From Tolypothrix sp. FACHB-123 (GTDB lineage Bacteria > Cyanobacteriota > Cyanobacteriia > Cyanobacteriales > Nostocaceae), in the NCBI RefSeq assembly GCF_014697075.1, contig NZ_JACJRE010000053.1:1-50359 (forward strand): a DNA stretch of 50,359 bases, read 5' to 3'. Numbering within the stretch: position 1 is the stretch's first letter; the number at the start of each line of letters is the position of its first letter. A program made the position numbers and the translations under genes. Below the pieces are notes generated by a model. It saw only the letters and a program-made list of their open reading frames with translations, did not search any database and was not told the DNA's origin. Below, piece by piece: positions 26,375-34,873 of the stretch.

Positions 26375-27796
26375 ATGAGCGAGGCTTCAAGATATTGGCA
26401 ATTGGTGAGGATTGATGCGGGAGGGAACCGGAGAATTCAACAGATACCTGCTGCGAAGTCGTTTTACGCACAAGTATTTGAGCATTTGATACCAGATGAT
26501 GATGTACCAGATGCAGACATCCAGGGTAAATTGCTAGATTTATATCGCCATAGTTCTGGCGAGACTGCTTTGTTCGCAGAACGTTGTTTGCTGTGTTTTC
26601 TATCTTGGATTCTCGAGCAAGGATGTCTGCAATTAGAAAGAAAATTTGGTCAAAAGCATAATTTTACTGCTAGCGATTTGTTCCCTTATGTCCTAGATGA
26701 TGATGGTAAATTATCAGTAGCAGGTGTATATCAATGCTTCGCGCAAAAAATTCTCCAGAGTTTTGATTCGCAACAAAGTAGTCTGACTACTTGGGCGATA
26801 ATGAAATTAAAGCAACAGCCTGAATTGAATAAATTTTTGTTAGAATGCGGTGTTTATTTAATTAGTAATTGGGCACTTTTAAATGATACTCAACCTAAAC
26901 AGTTAGAACGCATTTTCAAAGAATTTCATATTTTTAGCCAGGGTGGTTTTAGCGACGCAGCAATTAAAGAAGCGAAATCTATTTTAGAAAGCTATCATAC
27001 TATCTACCGCTTGCAAAGACTGCAACAACGGAGAAAAGGTCTCAGGAGTAAATGTATTGCGCCTGATACTCAACAATTACAAGATATCGCCCAAGATATT
27101 CAAAAGCATACAGGTCAAATTTTTGAGATTGAAGTTTTGAGTCAGAAACTGCAAAAGCTGGCTGCTCAATTGCGCGAGTACCGAATTTATGTTCGGGGTG
27201 GTTCTGTACAGACAAGTTCTCTAGACGCTGTGTATGGAAGCAAGTATAATTCTTTGATAGAAGAAATCCCGGCGACTGAAACTAATAATATTGTAGAAGA
27301 AAACGACGAACAAGCAGAATTTTTGCAGTTTTATCGCCATCAATTTCAACTGGGCTTACAACAAGCTTTAGCCCAAGTTACAGAATCACGAGTGAGATAT
27401 TTAGAACGGAAGAAAGGCGATAAAGCTAAGATGTTTTTAATTGCTCTGGAACTATCACAATGTCAAAAATTAGCCATGAAGGAAATTGCTGAATTCTTGG
27501 GATTGAGAGCGCAAGATTCGGTAACCAAGTTATTAAAGTTAAAAGACTTGCGGACTGATGTCCAACAGGAAATGTTGGTAATTTTAAAGGATTCTCTCAA
27601 AGAAAAGGCTAAAGTATATGTTGATATCCAAGCTTTGAAAAACCTGGACGAGCGATTGACAAGCTTTCTGTTTGAAGAAATTAGTCAGATGCTGGAAAAT
27701 TCCGAGATTCAATCAAGAACAATGAAAAATCACCTAAAAGCTGATATTTTCGCCGAACGATTATGTGAATATATCCAAACTAGAAAAACGAATTAA
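26375..27796 (+). CDS. Divergent sigma-70-like regulator
   Basis: A 473-aa soluble protein. Residues 130-185 (SFDSQQSSLTTWAIMKLK, then LLECGVYLISNWALLNDT) recall a diverged sigma region 2, where FD..KS..STWA is usual. Residues 350-400 (KMFLIALELSQCQKLAMKEI, then AEFLGLRAQDSVTKLLKLKDL) form a helix-turn-helix like sigma region 4. The rest is helical. It lies 9 bp before the DUF1822 gene and so heads the operon of the CHAT island. This layout, sigma-like plus DUF1822, recurs in filamentous cyanobacteria as I recall. The likely role is promoter recognition for the island, but DNA binding is inferred. Confidence 0.6.
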   Translation: MSEASRYWQLVRIDAGGNRRIQQIPAAKSFYAQVFEHLIPDDDVPDADIQGKLLDLYRHSSGETALFAERCLLCFLSWILEQGCLQLERKFGQKHNFTASDLFPYVLDDDGKLSVAGVYQCFAQKILQSFDSQQSSLTTWAIMKLKQQPELNKFLLECGVYLISNWALLNDTQPKQLERIFKEFHIFSQGGFSDAAIKEAKSILESYHTIYRLQRLQQRRKGLRSKCIAPDTQQLQDIAQDIQKHTGQIFEIEVLSQKLQKLAAQLREYRIYVRGGSVQTSSLDAVYGSKYNSLIEEIPATETNNIVEENDEQAEFLQFYRHQFQLGLQQALAQVTESRVRYLERKKGDKAKMFLIALELSQCQKLAMKEIAEFLGLRAQDSVTKLLKLKDLRTDVQQEMLVILKDSLKEKAKVYVDIQALKNLDERLTSFLFEEISQMLENSEIQSRTMKNHLKADIFAERLCEYIQTRKTN

Positions 27797-27805
27797 ACCA
27801 AAATT

Positions 27806-29200
27806 ATGACAAATTTATTAAGTAATCTTCCTCCCATGTCTTACCTTGATTTTGATGCTTTACCAACTTCAGCAGTTATTCTTTCCCCTGATGAGATTGA
27901 CCAAGCCGCAATCCTCAGTAATCAAGTTATTAATCAATCCAAACAATGGCAAGCTTATCTTCATTATTTAGCTTTATCAGCTTTTGAGCAATGGCTAGAA
28001 GAAAGATCAGAATCTTTAACTATTAATCGCGAGCAATGTACAATTCTACAACCAGTTTTAGCAAATTTTATTAGTGGCGTTGCTAATTTACAAGTAGGGG
28101 AATTTAAAATCTGTTTAATTGCTACTGGTAGCTTGAGCGATGAAATGGTGAATATTCCCAGAGTAGTTGTAGATTTACCAGAGTTTATTCCCCACTTTTA
28201 TGTTTTAGTGGAGGTGTTGGAAGAACAAGAAGCAGCGAATGTTTATGCTTTTTTAAGTTATGAAGAATTACAAGATAATTTACAAATAAATTCTTTACAG
28301 TCAGATTGGAATTATCAACTCCCAATATCTTGTTTTGATAGTAATCCAGACCGTCTCTTGCTGTATCTGCGATGTTTGGAATCATCAGCCATATCTTTAC
28401 CTGTAATTCCATCCAATCGAACTGCGATTTTAGCAAACATACAAAATCAATTGGTGGAATTATTACCTCAGTTACAATCACCAAAACGGGAATTATCTGA
28501 AGTTTTAACTTGGGAACAAGCTGCTGCTGTTTTAACTAGTCCAGAATTGATCAATTGGGTTTACACATTACAAACACAAGCAGCTACAGAGAATTTAGAG
28601 ATGGGTAGCGCCAAGCCAGAATCAACAGCTGCTTTTGCGTCCCTACAAGATGTAATTAAATTAATTACCCAACCTGCTTTAAATGCTGGACGTTGGTTAT
28701 GGGATGAGTTGGATGATTTAGCTGCTTCACTTTCTTGGGTGCTGTTACCCAGTTTTGCAGATGCTTCCCAAATGCGCCCAATACGTAGTCCAGAGGAAGA
28801 ATTTGAGGTAATAGCTACTCAATTACGACGGAGGGGTTTAGAAATTCCAGTACAAGCGCGGGGTGCGTATCAAGATTTACTTTTGGCTGGGATACCTTTG
28901 CGGTTGTATGCTGTGACTTGGCATTTACTATCGGAATCTCAGCAACCAGAGTGGAGTTTGTTACTAATTTTGGGCGCACCTGCTTTAAGTAGTTTACCGT
29001 CTCAGATAAAACTTAGGGTTAGCGACCAAACAGGTATTTTGGATGAACCGGGATTAAATGCAGAGAGTGAAGATTCTTATATATTTACCCGTGTGGTTGG
29101 TAATTGGGATGAGAAGTTTTTGGTGAGTGTGAGTTTGATGGATGGGGTTGAGGTGACTTTACCACCCTTTGCGTTTAATTTGGAGCGGTTACGGAATTGA
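27806..29200 (+). CDS. DUF1822 family protein
   Basis: A 464-aa protein with the DUF1822 pattern: an N-terminal helix region (KQWQAYLHYLALSAFEQWLE), strands with FKICLIATGS and RVVVDLPEF, then HFYVLVEVLEEQEAANVYAF and YEELQDNLQ. A C-terminal domain (LRRRGLEIPVQARGAY, later LLILGAPALSSLPSQIKLRV) ends in strands with VSLMDGVEVTLPPFAF. No membrane segment or signal peptide is visible. The molecular function of the family is unknown. It follows the sigma-like gene by 9 bp, so the two probably work as a pair, for example as regulator and partner. Confidence 0.85.
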   Translation: MTNLLSNLPPMSYLDFDALPTSAVILSPDEIDQAAILSNQVINQSKQWQAYLHYLALSAFEQWLEERSESLTINREQCTILQPVLANFISGVANLQVGEFKICLIATGSLSDEMVNIPRVVVDLPEFIPHFYVLVEVLEEQEAANVYAFLSYEELQDNLQINSLQSDWNYQLPISCFDSNPDRLLLYLRCLESSAISLPVIPSNRTAILANIQNQLVELLPQLQSPKRELSEVLTWEQAAAVLTSPELINWVYTLQTQAATENLEMGSAKPESTAAFASLQDVIKLITQPALNAGRWLWDELDDLAASLSWVLLPSFADASQMRPIRSPEEEFEVIATQLRRRGLEIPVQARGAYQDLLLAGIPLRLYAVTWHLLSESQQPEWSLLLILGAPALSSLPSQIKLRVSDQTGILDEPGLNAESEDSYIFTRVVGNWDEKFLVSVSLMDGVEVTLPPFAFNLERLRN

Positions 29201-29405
29201 CGCGATTGGATACCAGAAAATGGGCGATCGCTTTCACAATACTACTCTTCACTGGATAATTGCAATAAGCAGGTAATTATTGCAAATGTCCGGTATGCTT
29301 TGGCGTTGTCTTCACAATATCTTTAAATAGCTTGTGATCTCCAGTATTTATACGGTCTACCACATCAAGGTATCGTAATTATGCTGAGGTCATTTTAAAA
29401 TTTTG

Positions 29406-29433
29406 GCATAACCTGGTTTGCCCTCAGAAATAT
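29406..29433 (+). promoter_or_regulatory. Bipartite motif, copy A (before the 1772-aa TPR-CHAT)
   Basis: GCATAACCT, 11 bases, AGAAATAT, ending 49 bases before ATG 29483. The spacer is one base longer than in the other copies. Confidence 0.65.
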
Positions 29434-29482
29434 AAGAGATTGAGCAAACAATCTTCTGTAGCCATATCAAGAGGAATAACCA

Positions 29483-32400
29483 ATGTCTAAGCGTTTGAAG
29501 AGTTTCGCCCTAGTTAGTTTAGTGTTTTCACTGACTTGTGGTGTTGGGTTAGCGGCGAATGATGTGATAGTGAAGCATACTTTGGCGCAAACTGCAACCA
29601 GTTCGGATGGGAAAGCAGAAGGCGATAAGTTGTTTGAGGAAGGTGTACAGCAGTTTCGACGTGGGGAATATCCCAAAGCATTGCAGACTTACCAACGGGT
29701 GCTGGAGATTCGGCGAAAACTGGGGGATAAAGCGGGAATTGGTCAAACGCTGAATAATGTAGGACAGGTTTATAATGGTTTACAGCAAAACGACAAAGCG
29801 TTAGAAATTTTACAACAAGCTTTAATAATTCGTAGGGAAATTAAAGATCGTGCTGGAGAGGGAGAAACTTTAGATATTCTGGGTGCAGTTTACCTCAGTT
29901 TGCAACAAGACGAAAAATCGCTCGAAACTTTACAACAAGCCTTAGCAATTCGCCGTGAGATCAAAGATAGAAATGGGGAAGCAGCGACTCTTAGTAAAAT
30001 AGGATTTACTTATGTTTTCTTGAAAAAGCAAGAACAGGGTTTGAAACTTTTACAGGAAGCACTGACGCTACACCAAGAGCTAAAAGACAAGTTTCAAGAA
30101 GGTTTTACCTTATTTAGAATAGGGAACGTTTATTGGAATGCAGATGACTATCCTCGTGCTTTGGAATGGTACAAGAAGTCACTGATAACAAATAGAGAGG
30201 TAGGAAACCGTGCTTTTGAGGGTAGAAGTTTGCTGCAGATAGGATTGATGCATTTTAATCAACAAGAATATGACCAAGCAATTAAGTTTTATCAACAAGC
30301 TTTACCTTTAATTAGAGAAGCAGGAATTAGCCAAGCACAAGAAAATATTTTAGCTTCAATAGGAGATGCTTTTAACAATCTCAAACAATATGATGAGGCA
30401 ATAAAATTTTATCAACAAGCACTAACCATAACGCAAGAATCAAAAAATAAAGCACAAGCAGCCAGCCTACTTGTAAAATTAGCAAATACTTATTTTACGC
30501 TCGCTCAATATGAAAAAGCAATTGATAATTATCAACAATCGTTATCGATTGCACGAGAAATACCCAATAATAAATTACAAATATCCGCCCTTCTATATTT
30601 ATTGGGGGATGCTTATTTTCAGATAAAACAATATCAGCAGTCGTTGAGCTTTTACCAACAAGCGCTGCCTATTGCCAAAGAAATTACCAATAAATCACTA
30701 GAAGCACAGATTCTCGACAGAATTGGTGATAGTTACTTCAAATTGCAGCAGTATGACCAAGCTATAGCAGCTTATCAACAAGCTTTACCAGTTGCCCAAG
30801 AAGCAAAAAATCAGGCACTCACAGCAAATATCCTCATTGGTATTGGATCAGGTTATAACTTCCAAGATAATAAAGAAAAATACATAGAATACGTTCAGCA
30901 AGCACTAAAGATACAAAGAGAAATCAAAGATAAGCCCGCTATCTTAAAAAGTCTATTATTAGTATCTTCACACTATGGTTCAAAAGCTGTTAATTTCTAT
31001 ACCAGAGGCTTAATTGCTCAAGCCAAAGCAGAATTGCCTCGTCGCATTGAGTTTGCAGAGGAAGCCTTGACCCTTGCTAAAGAACTCAAGCAAGAAGCCG
31101 AAGAAGCCACAGCTTTATATGCATTAGGTCAAAGCTACTTGATTTTAGGAGATAATCAGAAGGCGCTAGAATTCTCACAGCAGGCTGTGAAGATTGCGCG
31201 AGATATTAAAGACACTGACCTCGAAAATAGTGCCCTCAATAACCTTGCTCAAATTTATTCGTCCCAAGGTAATACCCTCAAAAAAATTGAAGTTGGAGAG
31301 CGGCAAGTTGAAATTAAAAGAGAACAAAATGACTTATTAGGTTTAGCTTATGCACTAGTTACTCTTGCTTCTGATTATGCAATTGCAGGTAAACATCAAC
31401 AACAACTTGAAACTAATCAGAAAGCTTTAGCAGTAGCACAAAAAATTGAAATTAGTCAACTACCTTCAAATCAACAAGAGTATACTCAAGAAGTACAACT
31501 CTTTGCTATAGATGGATTAAGCAGTAGTTACGAAAACATGGGGCAACTTGATAAAGCATTAGAGTTTGCTAATGAACATCTAAAAACAGCCCAAAGCTTC
31601 GGCAAACCAAAGTTTGAAGCAGCAGCACTACTGAACTTAGCTTCTTTATATACCCATTCTTTTAGAGATAACCTCAAAAGTATTGATGCTGCACAAAAAG
31701 CCTTAAAAATTGCACGACAAATTCAAGAACCACAAATAGAAGCACAGGCATTACAGCGATTAGGTGGTAATTATAATGAACTTGGCGATTTTAGTAATGC
31801 TCTAGAAGCAGCACAGGAATTATTAAATATTGCCAAGCGCTTAGAAAACCCTCGCTTAGAGCGTGATGCTTTAGTAATTTTTGTAAATGTTTATCATGCT
31901 CAGGGTGAATTTCAAAAAGCCCTATCTATGGCACAGCAAGTTGTAGCCATCACACAGCAAAAGAATCTTGGATCTGAAGTAACTGCTTTAGGTGCATTAA
32001 GTGGAACTTACTTGTCAGTGGGGGATACATCTAAAGCTATAGATGCAGCACAGCAAATATTAAGCATAGCGAAACAACAAAATAATCCCAATTATAAAAT
32101 GCTTGGGTTGATGTTTATGGGCAAATCCCATAAACTGCGCGGAGAATATCAACAAGGCGTTACTGTCTTAGAAAAAGCTTTGGAGATAACACCTAACAAT
32201 AAGTTCTTTGCAGGAGAAATAGCAGTAGTTGGAGAACTTGCGACTCTGTATGAAGCATTAGGAGAATATCAAAAACTTATTGCATTAGCAGAACCGCGTT
32301 TACCACAAGTAAAGCAACTGAAAAACCGTCCTGTTGAAGCAGGTATACTGATTGTTTTAGGCTACTCTTACAGCAGTATTGGTGAATATCAGAAAGGTAC

Positions 32401-34801
32401 AGGGCTTGTTGAACAAGGTTTAGCAATTGCACAGGAACTTAAAAATCCTGCTCTTGAATCAATGGGACTAGCGAAATTAGGCAATATTTATAACTCTCGC
32501 AATGAGTATCAAAAAGCCTTGGAATTAACACAACAAAGTTTAAAAATTGCTCAAGAAATTAAAAGTCCACCTTTAATACTAGAGCCTCAAGCAACTCTAG
32601 GAGATATTTATCATAACTTAGGAGACTATACAAAAAGCCAGGATTATTATCAACAAGTATTGACGATAGCTCAACAACTCAAAAATAGACGAATTGAAGG
32701 TACTTCTTTATTAATTCTCAGTCAAATTAATTTTAAGCAGAATGAATCGCAAAAATCTGTAGATTTAGCCCAAAAGGCATTAACAATATTTCAGGAAATT
32801 AAAGAACCTCGGTTAGAAGCACTTGCTAATTCAATAGTGAGTATTGGTTACGCTGATTTAGGAAATGAGCAAAAAGCTATAGAGTCAGCCAAAATATCTT
32901 TAGCGTTTGCTAGACAAGTAAAAAATACAGCTTGGGAAAAAAATGCATTAGCCTTAATTGGACACATACATCGCAAGTTTGGCAGAACAGAACAAGCAAT
33001 AGCTTCCTACCAACAAGCTTTAGCAATTAAAACAGATAATCAAGTTAAAGGTGCAGACGCAGGTATTTATGCTGGTTTAGCACAGGTTTATGAGAATTTA
33101 AATCAACCTAATGTTGCCATCACCTACTACAAGAAATCTGTTAATAGACTTGAAGAAATTCGTAGCGGTATCAAAGGTTTACCCAAAGAATTACAAAATA
33201 CATTCTTGAATTCAACATTTGACTTAGATAAAGTTAAAGTTTCAGATATTTATCGACAACTTGCAGAGTTATTAATTAAGCAAGGAAGAGATAAAGAAGC
33301 GTTATATGTGCAAGATTTATTAAGAGGACAAGAAATTCGTGAGTCTACAAATACTAGAAGTGGTTCTACTGACAAACCACAAATTCCCCTTACAGAAACA
33401 GAACAAAAAGTTCCAGCTTTAAACGAATCTATCATCGCTTTAGGATATCAAATTACTCAATGTGAATCAACTAATAGTCAAGAATGTAGCCAATTAAAAC
33501 AGAAGCGAAGTACGCTAATTACACAACACATACAACAGATAGAAGGGCTTAATAAGTTAATAAGTGAGAATCGTCATAAAGATGATATTTTCTTTGATCC
33601 TACAATCTTAGGGAAAATTAGAGAAATTGTTGAAGCTACTCCCAACACTGTAATGATTTATCCATTAGTAGGAGAACAAGAATTACATATACAGTTGTAT
33701 GGCAAAGAAGGTGTCGTCAAAACAGTTCCTGTTCCGGTTGGGCGTGTAGAATTAGGAAATGCAGTGCAAGAATTTCGCAGTTTGATGGAAAAATGTGAAA
33801 AAATAGCTTACTGCGGTGGTGAAGATATTACTAAAGTAAAAGCAGCAAGTAAAAAGCTTTATGACTGGCTTATTCAACCAATAGAAAAAGAATTAAACGC
33901 TAACCCTGTAGAAAATTTGGTTTTTGCTCTGGATAGGGTGACACGTTATATTCCCACAAGTGCATTATTTGATGGAAATCAATACCTAATCGAGAAATAT
34001 TCTATTTATGTTGCACCTTCAGCAGCATTAACAGATATTAGTAAACCGTCACCATCCCTAAGCACTGGCAATACAAATATATTAGGAATGGGACTCTCTG
34101 AGGCTGTAGCTCAAAATGGCGCAATACCTGCTTTTAATGGTTTAAAGAGTGTGCCTAAAGAATTAGATTTTATTGTCAAAGAGCAAAATGATTCTAGCGA
34201 CAAACAAGGCATTTATAATGGAAAAACTTTCTTAAACTCTCAATTTAACTTCTCTACAATAGAAAATAATCTGAAAGATAAAAATGTTTTGCATTTGGCA
34301 ACTCATGGTGTATTTGACCCTAATAGCCCACAAAAATCATACGTGCTTTTAGGTGATAAAAAACCAATGTCACAAAACATGATTTACACTTTGGTCGGTT
34401 TAAAAAATATTCACCTTGTTGTACTTTCTGCTTGTCAAACAGCACTTGCTAGCCCCAATCAAGACGGTGTAGAAATTAATGCTTTTGCTTATCATTTTTT
34501 GAAAAATGGTGCTAAATCAGTAATGGCTACTTTATGGAAAGTAGATGACCCCAGTACGGCTAAACTAATGGAGTTATTTTACCGTAACCTTGCAACTGGA
34601 AAAATGACAAAATCTCAAGCATTACGTCAAGCGCAATTAAGTATGCTCAAAGGTGAGAATTATACCGGAGAAAATGGTGATAAACGTGGTGCTTATGTAG
34701 AGAGAGAACAAGAAGCATTACCCAGAAATGAACAGCAAAAAAGTAGTTACTCCCACCCCTACTACTGGGCACCATTTATTTTAATTGGTAACGGTTTATA
34801 A
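29483..34801 (+). CDS. Giant TPR-CHAT protein, exported
   Basis: A 1772-aa protein. A signal peptide (residues 1-25) is followed by about 28 tetratricopeptide repeats of roughly 40 residues (about 45-1230), like EYQKALELTQQSLKIAQEIK. A helical linker leads to a C-terminal CHAT domain (about 1440-1772). The CHAT dyad is present: His1608 in HLATHG and Cys1651 in LSACQT. CHAT domains are caspase-like cysteine proteases of clan CD and are often activated through their TPR part. Location is probably periplasmic or envelope. Unlike the other two TPR-CHATs here, it has DKKPMSQNMIYTL and a longer final insert (about 1730-1750). It follows motif A. Confidence 0.93.
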   Translation: MSKRLKSFALVSLVFSLTCGVGLAANDVIVKHTLAQTATSSDGKAEGDKLFEEGVQQFRRGEYPKALQTYQRVLEIRRKLGDKAGIGQTLNNVGQVYNGLQQNDKALEILQQALIIRREIKDRAGEGETLDILGAVYLSLQQDEKSLETLQQALAIRREIKDRNGEAATLSKIGFTYVFLKKQEQGLKLLQEALTLHQELKDKFQEGFTLFRIGNVYWNADDYPRALEWYKKSLITNREVGNRAFEGRSLLQIGLMHFNQQEYDQAIKFYQQALPLIREAGISQAQENILASIGDAFNNLKQYDEAIKFYQQALTITQESKNKAQAASLLVKLANTYFTLAQYEKAIDNYQQSLSIAREIPNNKLQISALLYLLGDAYFQIKQYQQSLSFYQQALPIAKEITNKSLEAQILDRIGDSYFKLQQYDQAIAAYQQALPVAQEAKNQALTANILIGIGSGYNFQDNKEKYIEYVQQALKIQREIKDKPAILKSLLLVSSHYGSKAVNFYTRGLIAQAKAELPRRIEFAEEALTLAKELKQEAEEATALYALGQSYLILGDNQKALEFSQQAVKIARDIKDTDLENSALNNLAQIYSSQGNTLKKIEVGERQVEIKREQNDLLGLAYALVTLASDYAIAGKHQQQLETNQKALAVAQKIEISQLPSNQQEYTQEVQLFAIDGLSSSYENMGQLDKALEFANEHLKTAQSFGKPKFEAAALLNLASLYTHSFRDNLKSIDAAQKALKIARQIQEPQIEAQALQRLGGNYNELGDFSNALEAAQELLNIAKRLENPRLERDALVIFVNVYHAQGEFQKALSMAQQVVAITQQKNLGSEVTALGALSGTYLSVGDTSKAIDAAQQILSIAKQQNNPNYKMLGLMFMGKSHKLRGEYQQGVTVLEKALEITPNNKFFAGEIAVVGELATLYEALGEYQKLIALAEPRLPQVKQLKNRPVEAGILIVLGYSYSSIGEYQKGTGLVEQGLAIAQELKNPALESMGLAKLGNIYNSRNEYQKALELTQQSLKIAQEIKSPPLILEPQATLGDIYHNLGDYTKSQDYYQQVLTIAQQLKNRRIEGTSLLILSQINFKQNESQKSVDLAQKALTIFQEIKEPRLEALANSIVSIGYADLGNEQKAIESAKISLAFARQVKNTAWEKNALALIGHIHRKFGRTEQAIASYQQALAIKTDNQVKGADAGIYAGLAQVYENLNQPNVAITYYKKSVNRLEEIRSGIKGLPKELQNTFLNSTFDLDKVKVSDIYRQLAELLIKQGRDKEALYVQDLLRGQEIRESTNTRSGSTDKPQIPLTETEQKVPALNESIIALGYQITQCESTNSQECSQLKQKRSTLITQHIQQIEGLNKLISENRHKDDIFFDPTILGKIREIVEATPNTVMIYPLVGEQELHIQLYGKEGVVKTVPVPVGRVELGNAVQEFRSLMEKCEKIAYCGGEDITKVKAASKKLYDWLIQPIEKELNANPVENLVFALDRVTRYIPTSALFDGNQYLIEKYSIYVAPSAALTDISKPSPSLSTGNTNILGMGLSEAVAQNGAIPAFNGLKSVPKELDFIVKEQNDSSDKQGIYNGKTFLNSQFNFSTIENNLKDKNVLHLATHGVFDPNSPQKSYVLLGDKKPMSQNMIYTLVGLKNIHLVVLSACQTALASPNQDGVEINAFAYHFLKNGAKSVMATLWKVDDPSTAKLMELFYRNLATGKMTKSQALRQAQLSMLKGENYTGENGDKRGAYVEREQEALPRNEQQKSSYSHPYYWAPFILIGNGL

Positions 34802-34809
34802 ACAACATC

Positions 34810-34833
34810 AGAGATGCAATGAATCGCATCTCT
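34810..34833 (+). other. Intergenic hairpin
   Basis: AGAGATGC pairs perfectly with GCATCTCT around an 8-base loop, just after the TPR-CHAT stop codon. No T-run follows. It could stabilise the upstream mRNA or attenuate expression of the CHAT-CHASE2 gene 40 bp downstream. Confidence 0.5.
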
Positions 34834-34873
34834 CCTCACTAATAAATAATGCACTACCAATCAGTTAGCACAC

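Noticed and set aside
29201-29405. Possible small RNA or gene before the 1772-aa TPR-CHAT
   Set aside because: No frame or hairpin of note; only a HIP1 site near 29224.
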